DNA of 64,000 nucleotides from Eutreptiella sp. 'Long Island Sound 2002' (GCA_964036045.1 OZ038387.1:61631604-61695603); one strand, 5' to 3'. Counted from the first letter of the stretch, positions 56,401-61,929 are shown. The notes: generated by a model from the sequence alone, not told the origin. Translations and numbers: made by a program.

Positions 56401-59001
56401 ACGCTGCAGTCGATGACGGCGCTGCTGCTGCTTGTGATCCACTTGTCGGAGCATAAGCATCCTGCATGATTCGCAGAAAGAAAGCGACGCATCACTCATG
56501 AGCGCAGGGATATTGGCGGAGGGGCAGGTGTTGTCGATTGTTGTGAGCCGTGCTGCAATTTGCGGGGACTTAGCGACAATTCCGTATTAACAAAAACAAT
56601 ATATACTGGGCATTGTACGATGTGTCATTTAGAGAAAATGACCGGTCAAAGTCGGAAAATGTGGGTAAAACCTGTAAAAACATATCAAAACATTCTTGTG
56701 AGCAACACAGGGCAACGAAACAGAGACTGTCCAGAAAGTCAACCTGAAATTGGATTCCAGCACCAGTGGCTGAGATCATTTGCGTTGTGTTCTGCCAGAA
56801 TGCCAGAGGGGTGGGTGCCAGCAGGTCTGGTCATCTCGCCCCAGGACCGTGGCCCTGCTGTCAATACTATACTCTCTGGTTGGGGAAAGAGGAGCACAAC
56901 GTGTTGCTCGGCTGTCCACAGTGCGGCGTTGATCCAAAATACATTGAAAAACGGAGATTTCTTGCAGTGCCTCTGATATTGACATGGACTTGAGGAATAC
57001 CGTTTTCCACAACCCTCCGGTCTGCTGCTGTCTGTGGCATTGCACTTGCTTTTGTATTTCCAGCACCGGTCCTTGGACAATCTGCCAGGAATGGAGCAGC
57101 CATTTTACCTTTGGCCAGACGTAGCGAAAGATCAACCATGGTCATGCATATCCATGCCCCTGCTACCACCACCTGGGAACGGGGAAACGGAGGATGGAAC
57201 AGACAAAGATACCCTCCAGGTGGACGGTTCCTGCGACGGGAAAGATGCGGTGGGTCCCCGAGCGGCTCCTGGACTTGGGGCCGATGAAGAAGAGCATGCC
57301 GCTTCAGGATGCGCTTGAGGCATGGCTTGGGAGGAGGTTGCTGTGCTGCAAGGACCCGAGGTTGGTAGTGGGTTGAAACGGGTATGCGCTGGTGCTGGAG
57401 CAGGCTCAGCCCACTTGGCTTGTGTCGAGGCAGGGAAGCGGGGCTGTGATGAAGATAAAGAGTCGAACTCACCGCAATCTTGGCTGTTCGGGCTGTTACT
57501 TGTGGACGATTTGGTTGGCGACTTGGAGCCGGTGGAGCTGGGCCCCTGAGGAAATTGGAGTGTTGGTGGATCAACGTCGGGCGATGTTGTTTTTTGCTCG
57601 AGACCACCGCGCAGCCGCCACCAATTACCCTTCGGCTGCCATCCCTCCATCTCCGTATCGAGTATCGAGGGTTGTAGGGGTGCGGCGCTGGCTGGGGACC
57701 AGCCGGCCCCTGCTCCATGTCTCGTTCCGCGTGAGAGGCATCGAGGCTTGGCTTTGGGGAGCTTCTTTGGGAGGGAGGAGACCCATCCGACACCAGAAAA
57801 ATGCAGACTGGACTGCGCAACCCCTCACACCAACGGAAGAGACCCAGGGATGGACGGACCCCCCGCCAACCCCCGTCTTGCGACAAAAATTGCGACGATA
57901 TGCGCGGCAAAAAAAGTGACGCACAATAACCGAACACAACCACTCACAGTAGCATACCAATTCTGGTGTGGCAAACAGAGCACACAGGAAAACAAGATGA
58001 CGGTGATTTTCTTTTTGCTTTTCGCACGCCTCCTCCTCACTATTGCCATGGGTCGAAAAAAAGAAGAAATGTCCACATTCTACCAAATGTCAAATGTCAC
58101 TGGTTCTGCGTGCGTTTTCTTGTGAGTCCTTGGCTCAGACGCTGTCAAGCGTCCCATTGCCGTCACTTATGTTGCTGTTGTTGTCTGTGTTGCTGCTGCT
58201 GCCGCAGCGTCTATTTTGGGCGCCAATGCATAGTCACGGCTACAGCAACCAGCCTTATCCCAAAGCGTACAACCTCGCCTGCTCGTTGCTGCCCTCCAAC
58301 CCTAGTCCCAAATTCCTTGGTGCAGGAGCGGGGAAGTAGGCATGCACCACTGCCCCCAAGCGCAGCAAAAGTATATTCCGCACACCTGCATTGATGGCGA
58401 CCCATCGGAAACGCCACGCGTTGCCATATCCTTCCCCACATCATATTCCATGGAATCAGCGTCGTCCTTGAGAGATGAAGACGGCCGAGGGCCCCGTGCA
58501 CTACGACGGGGGTTGCTCTTGCTAGCACCCTTACTTGCAGACTTGGGTGCGCGGGTCCAATCTATCGTGAAAGAGAAGAAGTCATCTTGCGCAGAAGTGG
58601 ACCTTGGCGTTGAAGTAGCCGTGGCGCCAGTGGTAGTGGCGCTCGAAGTTGCCGCGGCATAAGGTGCGGCAGCCGCTGGCTGCCAGGTTGGGGTTGTTGT
58701 ATGAGGGGTGGCCGATGGCCCAGCAGCGGCATAGGATGTTGCACAACCTACGGGAGGGAAAAGTTGCGATGGGCGGAGAAAGCAGAAGCATAGGTGTGCC
58801 TTGAGTCAATCAACCGCAACCATTGGCAACGAAGCACACATGACATCCAACCTACAGTTTGGTTGACCATGATCTCGTACCTCCTTCCCAACCCGGCTTG
58901 CACTCGTGGCAAGCCCAACGAGCGGACGCCCACGACACTTGTGGCACTGCCTCCCCCTGTGCATATTGCTCACATTGCCAAGCGCGCAAGCAATGCGCCA
59001 T
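22383..59001 (-). CDS. Giant 19-exon gene: TPR plus C-terminal J-domain co-chaperone (DNAJC7/TPR2-like) with long disordered N-terminus
   Basis: The exons listed separately below join in compatible phases into a model of about 1,153 residues. Residues 1 to about 650 are rich in Ser, Thr, Ala, Pro and Gln. Residues about 650-1010 are TPR repeats that align along their length with the DNAJC7 family. A long Gln/Arg/Tyr-rich linker leads to a J domain (about 1045-1110) with HPD at 1073-1075. TPR-J proteins of this family take Hsp70 and Hsp90 clients through the TPRs and stimulate Hsp70 ATPase through HPD, in cytosol or nucleus. The 18 introns run from 133 bp to 8.36 kb and sum to more than 33 kb. 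The core from 22383 to 37620 is very secure because the homology is continuous. The seven upstream exons rest on composition, splice motifs and phase agreement. The 5' end and the junction at 26016/24721 are uncertain. Whether upstream exons belong to this gene could be settled by cDNA. Confidence 0.88.
22730..22850 (-). CDS. Exon 18, J domain helix III-IV
   Basis: Acceptor gctgatctctcgcag, donor CTCAG|gtgtgc. Encodes [20 protein letters not shown] followed by RKEYDRR, the standard J-domain end. Confidence 0.97.
23896..24040. repeat. Dispersed repeat, copy in intron 17
   Basis: Shares ATAATGATTTTACAAGGG, a CCTTGAGGTA-type middle, GGGG-flanked ACAAGGG and CTCTGCGAGGTGATTT with 42710-42852. 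Confidence 0.7.
24602..24721 (-). CDS. Exon 17, J domain helices I-III with HPD
   Basis: Acceptor tgcttcgatgtag, donor GACAAA|gtgtga, 40 codons in phase 0. Encodes [20 protein letters not shown] and [10 protein letters not shown]. The HPD tripeptide needed to stimulate Hsp70 is intact. Confidence 0.97.
24722..26015. other. Intron 16 (or two introns with an unseen small exon)
   Basis: Contains short CGGTGCG/GCGGTGCAAC repeats at about 25615 and 25865 and three CAAACGGGG units at about 24.88 kb. No exon recognised, although the junction problem of exon 16 suggests one could exist. Confidence 0.45.
26016..26224 (-). CDS. Exon 16, last TPR helix and Gln/Arg/Tyr-rich linker (lower end uncertain)
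   Basis: Acceptor cactctgttgcag. Encodes [18 protein letters not shown], then a charged helix and a QQQ/YYQQQY-rich linker. For a direct phase-0 join to exon 17 the donor would be ACG|gttcca at 26015, which is weak. A consensus-like donor AAG|gtgagg lies at 25936 in phase 1 but would need an extra small exon before the J domain. Confidence 0.8.
26740..27235. repeat. CTGCAG-rich tandem repeat, units of about 103-127 bp, copy in intron 15
   Basis: Four units marked by GCACCCCCATAGCCCCTC followed by TTGGTAACGGGG and runs of CTGCAGC. The same family, same orientation, occurs in intron 7 at 39415-39880. Confidence 0.8.
28969..29077 (-). CDS. Exon 15, TPR
   Basis: Acceptor cggcctcgttcag, donor GCCATAG|gtacag. 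Encodes [19 protein letters not shown] and [15 protein letters not shown], a near-consensus TPR. Confidence 0.96.
29554..29625 (-). tRNA. tRNA-Glu, anticodon CTC
   Basis: 72 nt with a closed cloverleaf: acceptor TCCTCCA pairs with TGGGGGA, the anticodon loop is TTCTCAC (CTC, reads GAG) and the T loop is TTCAATT. The A box is TAGTATAGTGG-like and the B box is GGGTTCAATTC. A TTTT run lies a few bases past the 3' end as a Pol III terminator. There is no intron and no encoded CCA. It lies in intron 14 of the TPR-J gene, on the same strand. Confidence 0.96.
29780..29944 (-). CDS. Exon 14, TPR
   Basis: Acceptor tcaactgtcacag, donor GCTAAG|gtacgt, 55 codons in phase 0. Encodes [20 protein letters not shown] and CNRAAAAK. 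Confidence 0.95.
29945..31483. other. Intron 13
   Basis: A plus-strand stretch at 30101-30175 (GTGGCCGAGTGGCCGAGGCG) resembles the 5' half of a Ser/Leu tRNA but lacks the rest. No gene seen. Confidence 0.45.
31484..31627 (-). CDS. Exon 13, TPR
   Basis: Acceptor gtgtccattgcag, donor AGGCAG|gtcctg, 48 codons in phase 0. Encodes [19 protein letters not shown] followed by [12 protein letters not shown]. Confidence 0.95.
32337..32482. repeat. (GT)n microsatellite with GGGT and GCGT heads, intron 12
   Basis: TGTGTATG, then (GTGG)n, (CGTG)n and about 45 uninterrupted GT dinucleotides. On the transcribed strand it is (CA)n. Confidence 0.97.
32587..32734 (-). CDS. Exon 12, TPR
   Basis: Acceptor tgcacaccacag, donor GACAAC|gtatgc. 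The upstream phase requires this acceptor and not the later gctgcag. Encodes [20 protein letters not shown] and a helix with the [10 protein letters not shown] motif. Confidence 0.93.
33244..33417 (-). CDS. Exon 11, TPR and following helix
   Basis: Acceptor tgctcttttccag, donor CACAG|gtaaac. Encodes [18 protein letters not shown] and a long helix ending [12 protein letters not shown]. Confidence 0.95.
34033..34205. repeat. Dispersed repeat family, copy 2 (intron 10)
   Basis: Nearly full copy of the 7.6-kb element. Preceded by CCTAATTAAAAAACA, which also precedes the third copy. Confidence 0.8.
34287..34356. repeat. Dispersed repeat family, partial copy 3 (intron 10)
   Basis: CCTAATTAAAAAACA, CAGAGGTAATGCACTCCACA and CTTTATTCTCTAC recur about 280 bp after copy 2, then the match stops at a poly-G tract. 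Confidence 0.8.
34594..34692 (-). CDS. Exon 10, TPR
   Basis: Acceptor tgtttcgcag, donor GCCAG|gtaggc. Encodes [19 protein letters not shown], and the junctions restore NR-AACYW and [12 protein letters not shown]. Confidence 0.95.
35631..35700. repeat. (CACTGT)n hexanucleotide repeat, intron 9
   Basis: Imperfect CACTGT/CACTAT/CATTGT units over 70 bp. Confidence 0.85.
35843..35979 (-). CDS. Exon 9, first TPR helix pair
   Basis: Acceptor ggccttttgtag, donor AACAG|gtgtgc. Encodes [19 protein letters not shown] and DNASYYGN, the classical start of TPR 1 in DNAJC7-type proteins. Confidence 0.95.
35980..37397. other. Intron 8
   Basis: Unique-looking sequence without repeats or exon-like frames that I can support. 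Confidence 0.5.
37398..37620 (-). CDS. Exon 8, basic patch, acidic patch, then linker to the TPRs
   Basis: Acceptor gtcgcatccgcag, donor GCGCAG|gtatcg, 74 full codons. It contains [10 protein letters not shown], the acidic run [11 protein letters not shown] and a Pro/Ala/Ser linker. Exon 9 continues directly into the first TPR. Confidence 0.85.
37621..39414. other. Upstream part of intron 7
   Basis: Holds an imperfect CATTCAGGTT-type repeat at 38945-39012, poly-G tracts at 38.17 and 38.65 kb, and a tRNA-like GAGTGGTAGATTGCTGGA on the minus strand near 38.8 kb. No exon recognised. Confidence 0.45.
39415..39880. repeat. CTGCAG-rich tandem repeat, copy in intron 7
   Basis: Three units with the same GCACCCCCATAGCCCC landmark (39424, about 39630, 39797) and CAG/CTG-rich spacers. 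It produces long open frames on both strands that are not genes. Confidence 0.8.
40144..40336 (-). CDS. Exon 7, disordered with AFSVGVS and KAPKFK motif
   Basis: Acceptor catcctttggtag, donor TTCAA|gtatgg, 63 full codons. The junction to exon 8 produces [14 protein letters not shown], a continuous basic patch after the AFSVGVS motif. Confidence 0.75.
41282..41345 (+). ncRNA. tRNA-like relic, intron 6
   Basis: CAGTGGTCGAATGG resembles an A box and GCAGTTCAATTCCTGG a B box, spaced like a tRNA. Stems are imperfect. A similar GGTTCAATTCCTGGG lies on the minus strand at about 6625-6645. Confidence 0.3.
41861..42147. repeat. Three tandem units of about 95 bp, intron 6
   Basis: Each unit starts GCGGAGAGGCGTAGCTACCA and contains CCCGGATAACCGGGCCCGCC. 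Starts are at 41861, 41958 and 42051. The array keeps one plus-strand frame open. Confidence 0.85.
42160..42360. repeat. Repeats of CCCGGATGATCCAGTCC, intron 6
   Basis: Four clear copies of GGATGATCCAGTCC, plus a partial one, at irregular spacing of 25-80 bp, immediately after the 95-bp array. Confidence 0.8.
42360..42690. repeat. 36-bp tandem repeat (GCATCACCACGGCCTCGTCC...), intron 6
   Basis: About eight units of 36 bp or near multiples, in frame, giving SASPRPRP- or [12 protein letters not shown]-like translations. Probably not a gene. Confidence 0.85.
42710..42852. repeat. Dispersed repeat, copy in intron 6
   Basis: Same landmarks as 23896-24040 (ATAATGATTTTACAAGGGG, CTCTTCGAGGTGATTT), just upstream of the exon-like fragment at 42961. 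Confidence 0.7.
42961..43182 (+). CDS. Exon-like fragment on the plus strand inside intron 6
   Basis: A strong acceptor (accctgcactgctttggcag) is followed by a 73-codon frame with a helical, Gln/Met-rich N-terminus ([20 protein letters not shown]), then [18 protein letters not shown] and a stop. It is antisense to the TPR-J gene. It may be a captured or nested gene fragment; the family is not recognised. Confidence 0.4.
   Translation, partial: YANILEKTYDKHMEHMEQLQENSVLQWQNSLLLDEALALPVSTEELHCKGPCMDFLLGVRSRYTARKAETDHS
43600..43662. repeat. (GGCATA)n-like repeat, intron 6
   Basis: Repeats of GGCATA/GGCATC/GACATA, preceded by looser CATATGCACAGGC units from about 43.5 kb. Confidence 0.8.
44050..45560. 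repeat. About 1.08-kb direct repeat pair, intron 6
   Basis: The block 44050-44445 recurs at 45130-45560 with the same order of landmarks: GGTGCCCTCA, GAGCCACATAGCCCA, GGCCCATTCTT, GCACAGATT, AAACCAAGCC and CCCACGCCC. The sequence between is a TTTTGAGCCCA-rich relic with internal similarity. Confidence 0.75.
46083..46310 (-). CDS. Exon 6, Ser/Thr/Pro-rich disordered segment
   Basis: A very strong acceptor (ctcctgtgcctctctcag) and donor TTGGCAG|gtcagc enclose 75 full codons. The frame is open upstream to 46422, so an earlier acceptor cannot be excluded. Composition ([19 protein letters not shown]) fits the N-terminal disordered region. Confidence 0.7.
46640..47105. repeat. About 40-nt minisatellite (GTGGGG...CCATCCCTCCACCC)
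   Basis: Some ten units of about 38-44 nt with the core GTGGGGAAACCATCCCTCCA and a GTGCTG...GCACA half. It abuts the 24-nt satellite. Related units recur at 48975-49150. Confidence 0.8.
47105..48440. repeat. 24-nt satellite array, orientation 1
   Basis: Degenerate head-to-tail units close to GGCACACTGTCACGCTGTGC plus AGCA, period 24 nt, so that all six frames show an 8-residue periodicity. It is interrupted by the non-satellite island at about 47.76-48.10 kb. It lies in intron 5 of the TPR-J gene. Confidence 0.85.
47822..48076 (-). pseudogene. Helix-turn-helix-like fragment inside the satellite array
   Basis: An 84-codon frame from ATG 48076 contains [20 protein letters not shown]. The T-x-x-x-ISRWL pattern recalls HTH domains of pogo/Tigger-type transposases or CENP-B-like proteins. 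It sits in a non-satellite island (about 47.76-48.10 kb) within the 24-nt array. It is too short to be a complete transposase; the similarity is from motif memory only. Confidence 0.3.
48975..49150. repeat. Second block of the 40-nt minisatellite
   Basis: Four or so units of the same GGGGAA..GTCCCTCCACC type lie between the forward and reverse 24-nt arrays. Confidence 0.75.
49200..50467. repeat. 24-nt satellite array, orientation 2 (reverse complement)
   Basis: The same unit runs in reverse complement (GTGTGCCTGCTGCACAGCGT type). The array is broken at 50468 by the TIR element and resumes at 51326 in the same orientation. Confidence 0.85.
50655..50734 (+). ncRNA. tRNA-like sequence inside the TIR element
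   Basis: CCAGTGGTACATGCAC, GATTCTGATTGCAC and the B-box-like GGTTCAAATCC, followed by TTTTT at 50730. The arms do not pair cleanly, so this is at best a decayed tRNA or SINE head. Confidence 0.3.
50916..51180 (-). CDS. Exon-like cargo inside the TIR element, unrecognised
   Basis: After an acceptor-like tgtttcctgagcag the frame encodes about 88 residues: a Cys-rich start ([17 protein letters not shown]), a hydrophobic helix ([18 protein letters not shown]), a Pro/Ala/Ser linker and a basic C-terminus ([12 protein letters not shown]) before TAG. It looks like the last exon of a host gene captured by the transposon. No family is recognised. Confidence 0.45.
51326..52735. repeat. 24-nt satellite array, orientation 2, continuation after the insertion
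   Basis: Continues the units seen before the TIR element, with divergence between units but constant period. Ends near 52.73 kb before a stretch shared with 53.93 kb. Confidence 0.85.
52920..53480. repeat. 24-nt satellite array, orientation 1 again
   Basis: Units return to the first orientation (CACTGTCACACTGTGCAGCA type). The three blocks therefore alternate forward, reverse, forward. Confidence 0.8.
54180..54431. repeat. Inverted copy of the 18.7-19.1 kb dispersed element, intron 5
   Basis: Its reverse complement follows the same landmarks: GTGCACACGAGAAGGCGG, TTTGTAGACACCGTC, AAGTGCCAATATTTGGGAAG and GAGCAAGTGAGGAAGG. Confidence 0.75.
54671..54891 (-). CDS. Exon 5, basic start then Ser/Thr/Pro-rich
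   Basis: Acceptor tcctgttccacag, donor GACGCAG|gtcgag. It encodes 73 codons starting [14 protein letters not shown], which continues the basic run at the end of exon 4. The phases 2-in and 1-out match both neighbours. Two other frames look partly protein-like but appear to be shadows of the Ser/Thr/Pro codons. Confidence 0.6.
55372..55829. repeat. Tandem duplication, second copy with a 75-bp insertion, intron 4
   Basis: Copy 1 (55372-55560) and copy 2 (55561-55829) share GTGCCGGCGAATACCTTC-type starts, GACTCAACACTACTGTCC and TGATCTGCAGACCTTGAC. Copy 2 contains about 75 extra bases after GGCCCAGACAG. Confidence 0.85.
55966..56104 (+). ncRNA. Candidate tRNA-derived SINE with two A/B box pairs
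   Basis: An A-box-like TGGCGTAGTGGG (55969) and B-box GGGTTCAATT (56011) are followed by a second TTGGTGTAAGGGG and CGTTCAAATCCC (56083), then T7 at 56097-56103. A simple (GGGA)n tail follows. It is antisense to the TPR-J gene in intron 4. It cannot fold as a complete tRNA and may be a relic. Confidence 0.45.
56116..56185. repeat. (GGGA)n tetranucleotide tract next to the exon 4 donor
   Basis: About 17 GGGA units, read as (CCCT)n on the transcribed strand, starting about 10 nt past the gtatga donor of exon 4. It directly follows the candidate SINE. Confidence 0.95.
56196..56461 (-). CDS. Exon 4, disordered, carries an [13 protein letters not shown] motif
   Basis: Acceptor ctttctgcgaatcatgcag and donor TCAAT|gtatga. 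The frame reads as a natural protein with Ser/Thr/Ala blocks, [10 protein letters not shown] and [15 protein letters not shown] (CCCT)n tract follows the donor almost at once on the transcribed strand. Confidence 0.7.
57213..57545 (-). CDS. Exon 3, Ser/Pro-rich disordered segment
   Basis: 111 codons, phase 0 at both ends, acceptor caatttcctcag and donor TGGAGG|gtatct. It is dominated by Ser, Pro, Thr and Ala and has no recognisable fold. Confidence 0.65.
57546..58385. other. Intron 2
   Basis: No exon-like frame or repeat recognised. Confidence 0.5.
58386..58747 (-). CDS. Exon 2, Ala/Thr/Ser/Pro-rich, ends with an FSFTIDW motif and basic tail
   Basis: Acceptor cttttccctcccgtag and donor ATGCAG|gtgtgc frame 120 codons. 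The first half is low-complexity Ala/Thr/Pro. The second half carries [15 protein letters not shown] followed by a Lys/Arg/Ser-rich segment. Disordered composition matches exons 3 to 8. Confidence 0.65.
58881..59001 (-). CDS. Exon 1 (tentative first coding exon, Cys/Trp-rich)
   Basis: The frame that joins exon 2 in phase 1 contains the motifs AWQCEQY and [11 protein letters not shown] and starts at an ATG at 59001. The donor is GGAG|gtacga at 58880. A strong acceptor (attctttacag, ending at 59018) lies 17 bases upstream of the ATG, so the exon may begin at 59017 and follow a 5' UTR or further coding exon. A different frame of the same stretch resembles a RanBP2-type zinc finger, so the reading is not settled. 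Confidence 0.4.
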
Positions 59002-59980
59002 TGGTTGACCTCGAGCACTGTAAAGAATTAAGTCATTGTTCATGGCCCCTTTGCACAAGCACAACACTCATGCACTCGAGGCCTCGTCGGCATTGTGCCG
59101 TTGATCAACGGAGCACCCTTTTACATCCTAAAATACCACAACTTTGCTTTTGCGGGAAAGTGAGGGCCCTTGATTTGCGAGACCCCGGTAGGTAGGCCCC
59201 GGTTTGGCGAAGGGTGCGGTTTTTCCACAGAGGGCACATGGTGCGCAACGGCATCAATGAGGACGATTCCGTTCGCTTCTCGATCGACACAAGCGAATGG
59301 TAGCCTCGCCTCGCCTTTATGACAAGGCCGTGCACCTCAACGATTCAACGCCTTCACTACGTTCGCCATTACACAGCTCGTTATAGCACCATGACGCCAA
59401 GAGCATGGGCATCGGCATTGGCACACACAAGTCTCCGCTGTTCATCTAAGAGGTTTGGTGCGTGTCAAATTGCACATGAATATGAATATGGGCTCATTTC
59501 ATAATTCCTTACAATGTGGGCGCAGGGGTTTGGTTGGCAAGCACGTGCGTTGAGTTTATAAGGTGTGCTTTCAAGAGCGGCGATTAAGCAACGGACCAGT
59601 TCGGAGCACGTTCGCCAGCACGTTCGCCAAACCTCGTTTTATCCTATTCGAAATCTTGTCCCGGGGCAATAATGGCAATGCTCTATCTATCCATCAAGCG
59701 CACATTGGCCCTTTTTGCATGTTTTCTTGCGAAGTCAATCCGTGTTGTGGTTGTGCATATTGCACAGGTAGGCATTTACACATAGGCACCGATTGGTGCG
59801 GTTTGTGTGCCTATTTGTGCAATTGGCACATTGCATAAACAAGTGCGGAATTTGGGATGATGGCCATTTTTTTTTATTATTGGTGCAATTTGCATGCAAT
59901 CCCCTTGGTAGGGTACATAAAGTCTCCCTCCGACGTGTTCATGTATTACAAAAGCTTCCACACAATCTTGACTGACTGGA

Positions 59981-60232
59981 TTATTCGATCCGAAAAGGAA
60001 TGGCGAGTAAGACATCCGACAAGAGTATACCATAGGCTTCCATCGGCACATGGAACGAGTTCTTTGCGGCATGGGTCGCCGCTTCAGTGCGATCATCGTC
60101 ATGCATGGAATCGATTCCGTTGAACACCTGTGAAATTCGTCGTGGATTCTCTCCTCCTCTCCTCACAAAATGGACGGCGGTGTCCCTCCCAAGCCGAATG
60201 ATCATTGCATGCCCGCATATGGGTCGCCGCAT
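59981..60232 (-). CDS. Coding-like fragment, unrecognised
   Basis: An 83-codon minus-strand frame with natural codon use (HAMIIRLGRDTAVHFVRRGG, VFNGIDSMHDDDRTEA, VPMEAYGILLSDVLL) ends at a TAA. A possible splice site (atttcacag/GTGTTC) lies inside. Together with the fragment at 60.55-60.82 kb it may be a decayed gene or mobile-element protein between the two main genes. Confidence 0.35.
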   Translation of the reverse strand: MRRPICGHAMIIRLGRDTAVHFVRRGGENPRRISQVFNGIDSMHDDDRTEAATHAAKNSFHVPMEAYGILLSDVLLAIPFRIE

Positions 60233-60549
60233 AATGGATTTACGCCTGATTACCCCGGCAACACGGAAGTAGGGCCAAAAATGAATTCAACGAAATCGAA
60301 CCATTCACGCAATTTGCACGTCCCCACGTTCTTCCACATATGTTCAAACTCAAACTTCAAACTTCAAAACTCAAAATATCGGTGGTAGTGCTGCATACCT
60401 CATAACCGTTTGGTTGCTGCAAATTGTGCGGAATCCAATCGGTGTCCTAGGAAACAAACAAGAACGAATACCACCGCAAGGTGAAATACCACAACTTAGA
60501 AATAATACCTTTCATGCGGGAGCTATGATTTAAATTAGAAGGAAAATAT

Positions 60550-60819
60550 TCACACCGTGAGATGGTGGACATCTTCGAATGCTGAGCCACGACACATGCG
60601 CAACAACCCACGTAGATTGACTCCAAACCGTTGCACAAAATCGTCATCGCAATACGCAATTCTACACATGATTCCCTTTCCGACGTTCGTATGTAGGTGG
60701 AGACACACCAACTTCATTGGGTCACGTGTTGCTTTCCTCGAGGTCTTCTTGCATTGGTCAGGACCTTTCCCGATGTTGAACATGACCACTGTTCGAAAAA
60801 AACGAACGCTTGTACGCAT
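60550..60819 (-). CDS. Coding-like fragment, unrecognised
   Basis: An 89-codon minus-strand frame containing KLVCLHLHTNVGKGIMCRIA and DDDFVQRFGVNLRGLLRMC. It reads like protein, but I recognise no family. It lies upstream of the fragment at 59.98-60.23 kb on the same strand, in a different frame register. Confidence 0.35.
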   Translation of the reverse strand: MRTSVRFFRTVVMFNIGKGPDQCKKTSRKATRDPMKLVCLHLHTNVGKGIMCRIAYCDDDFVQRFGVNLRGLLRMCRGSAFEDVHHLTV

Positions 60820-61103
60820 AGCTCAGATAGAACTAGTGCCTATTGCCTCAACAGTACTTCAAATTGTTATCGTGGTGCGGGCGTGCTAACATCTTTAACG
60901 TAATCTAAAATTATTAATGGCTCGGCCCCCGGAGTGGGTAGAAAAAAACGTAATAATTTCGAAAAAGAGGGGGTCAATCTGAACGGTCGTCGGTGCCTTT
61001 GCTGGCGAGCAGGGACCGTGCTCCGGTCCCTCAATGGGGAGGCACCGTTTCGGCGACCCCAGCGTAAATTGCGGTTATTGGTTGCCAACAATCCAACACC
61101 TCA

Positions 61104-61199
61104 ATCTAACGAACCATTATGCACCGTAAACCAATAATCTTACGGAAAAAGATCTAACGAACCATTATGCACCGTAACCCAATAATCTTACGGAAAAAG
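61104..61199. repeat. 48-bp tandem duplication
   Basis: Units 61104-61151 and 61152-61199 differ at one position. Each contains ACCATTATGCACCGTAA and AATAATCTTACGGAAAAAG. Confidence 0.96.
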
Positions 61200-61428
61200 A
61201 GTCTTTAGCCGAAGGATTATGCACAAAATTTCCGATCTTCGTGTTGTGTTGTAGTGAATGAGGAATTACATCATTTCACTTGAGAAGATCGCTTCATTTC
61301 ACATGCTTAGTAGAGGAGAGCAAGGGTGTGCGGCGCTTGGAAATGCCGCATTAGAGGGCCCGCCGGGGTAGAGCCCCCCCTTTGGTCGCGTTACAATGCA
61401 AAATTCACCGTTCGCAGCTCGACGAGTG

Positions 61429-61463
61429 TGTAATTAATTCGTTAATTAATTAATTAATTAATT
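61429..61463. repeat. (TAAT)n tract
   Basis: TTAATTAATTAATTAATTAA flanked by ATTCG on both sides. Confidence 0.95.
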
Positions 61464-61891
61464 CGTGGTTCATTGTGGCCCTCACGGGCCGCCTTGCCAC
61501 TTCTCTCCTACTGTGTTACTATGAATCGACTAAGAGAGATTCGAGATTTTCGTCTCAAACGCTGCCACACCTCCTCCCTGACCGGCCCATTTGTGCCCGA
61601 TTTGAAGAGTTCGCGGGGTTTGAAGCAGTTGTTCAACCAATCTCCACAAAATTGGAGCTAAATTTTGCACGGGCCGCGACGTGTCGATTTGACCCAAGTA
61701 GTAGTCCTTTAAATGACCGCCTCGAGCCAAAACCTCAAAAAATTATCGCTCTTGTGCGGAATTATGGCCGTTTTTGTCGTTGTGCGGGCGGTTTTCAGCT
61801 ATTTTTTCGCACCAATTTGGGCATTTGCCCGCGGAGTGAACACAAAATTCGCTTTTACTGGCAAGTAAGGACATGCAACCGAGCGTGCCAA

Positions 61892-61929
61892 GCTTGGTTG
61901 ATGAGGGGTGTGCCCCTCATCAACCAAGC
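61892..61929. other. Perfect 17-bp inverted repeat with 4-nt loop
   Basis: Arms GCTTGGTTGATGAGGGG and its exact complement flank TGTG. It is in the region between the giant gene and Rpt1, with no poly-T after it. Confidence 0.97.

Noticed and set aside
56867-57943. 358-codon minus-strand open frame
   Set aside because: It overlaps exon 3 of the giant gene in another frame. Its Arg/His/Pro/Gln-rich composition is what a shifted Ser/Pro-rich reading gives.
58582-58747. Cys/His-rich frame ([25 protein letters not shown]) with strong third-position C
   Set aside because: The apparent codon bias is a shadow of the Ala/Thr/Pro/Ser codons of the exon 2 frame, which have C in the second position. 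It also hits a stop while the exon 2 frame continues to a good donor.
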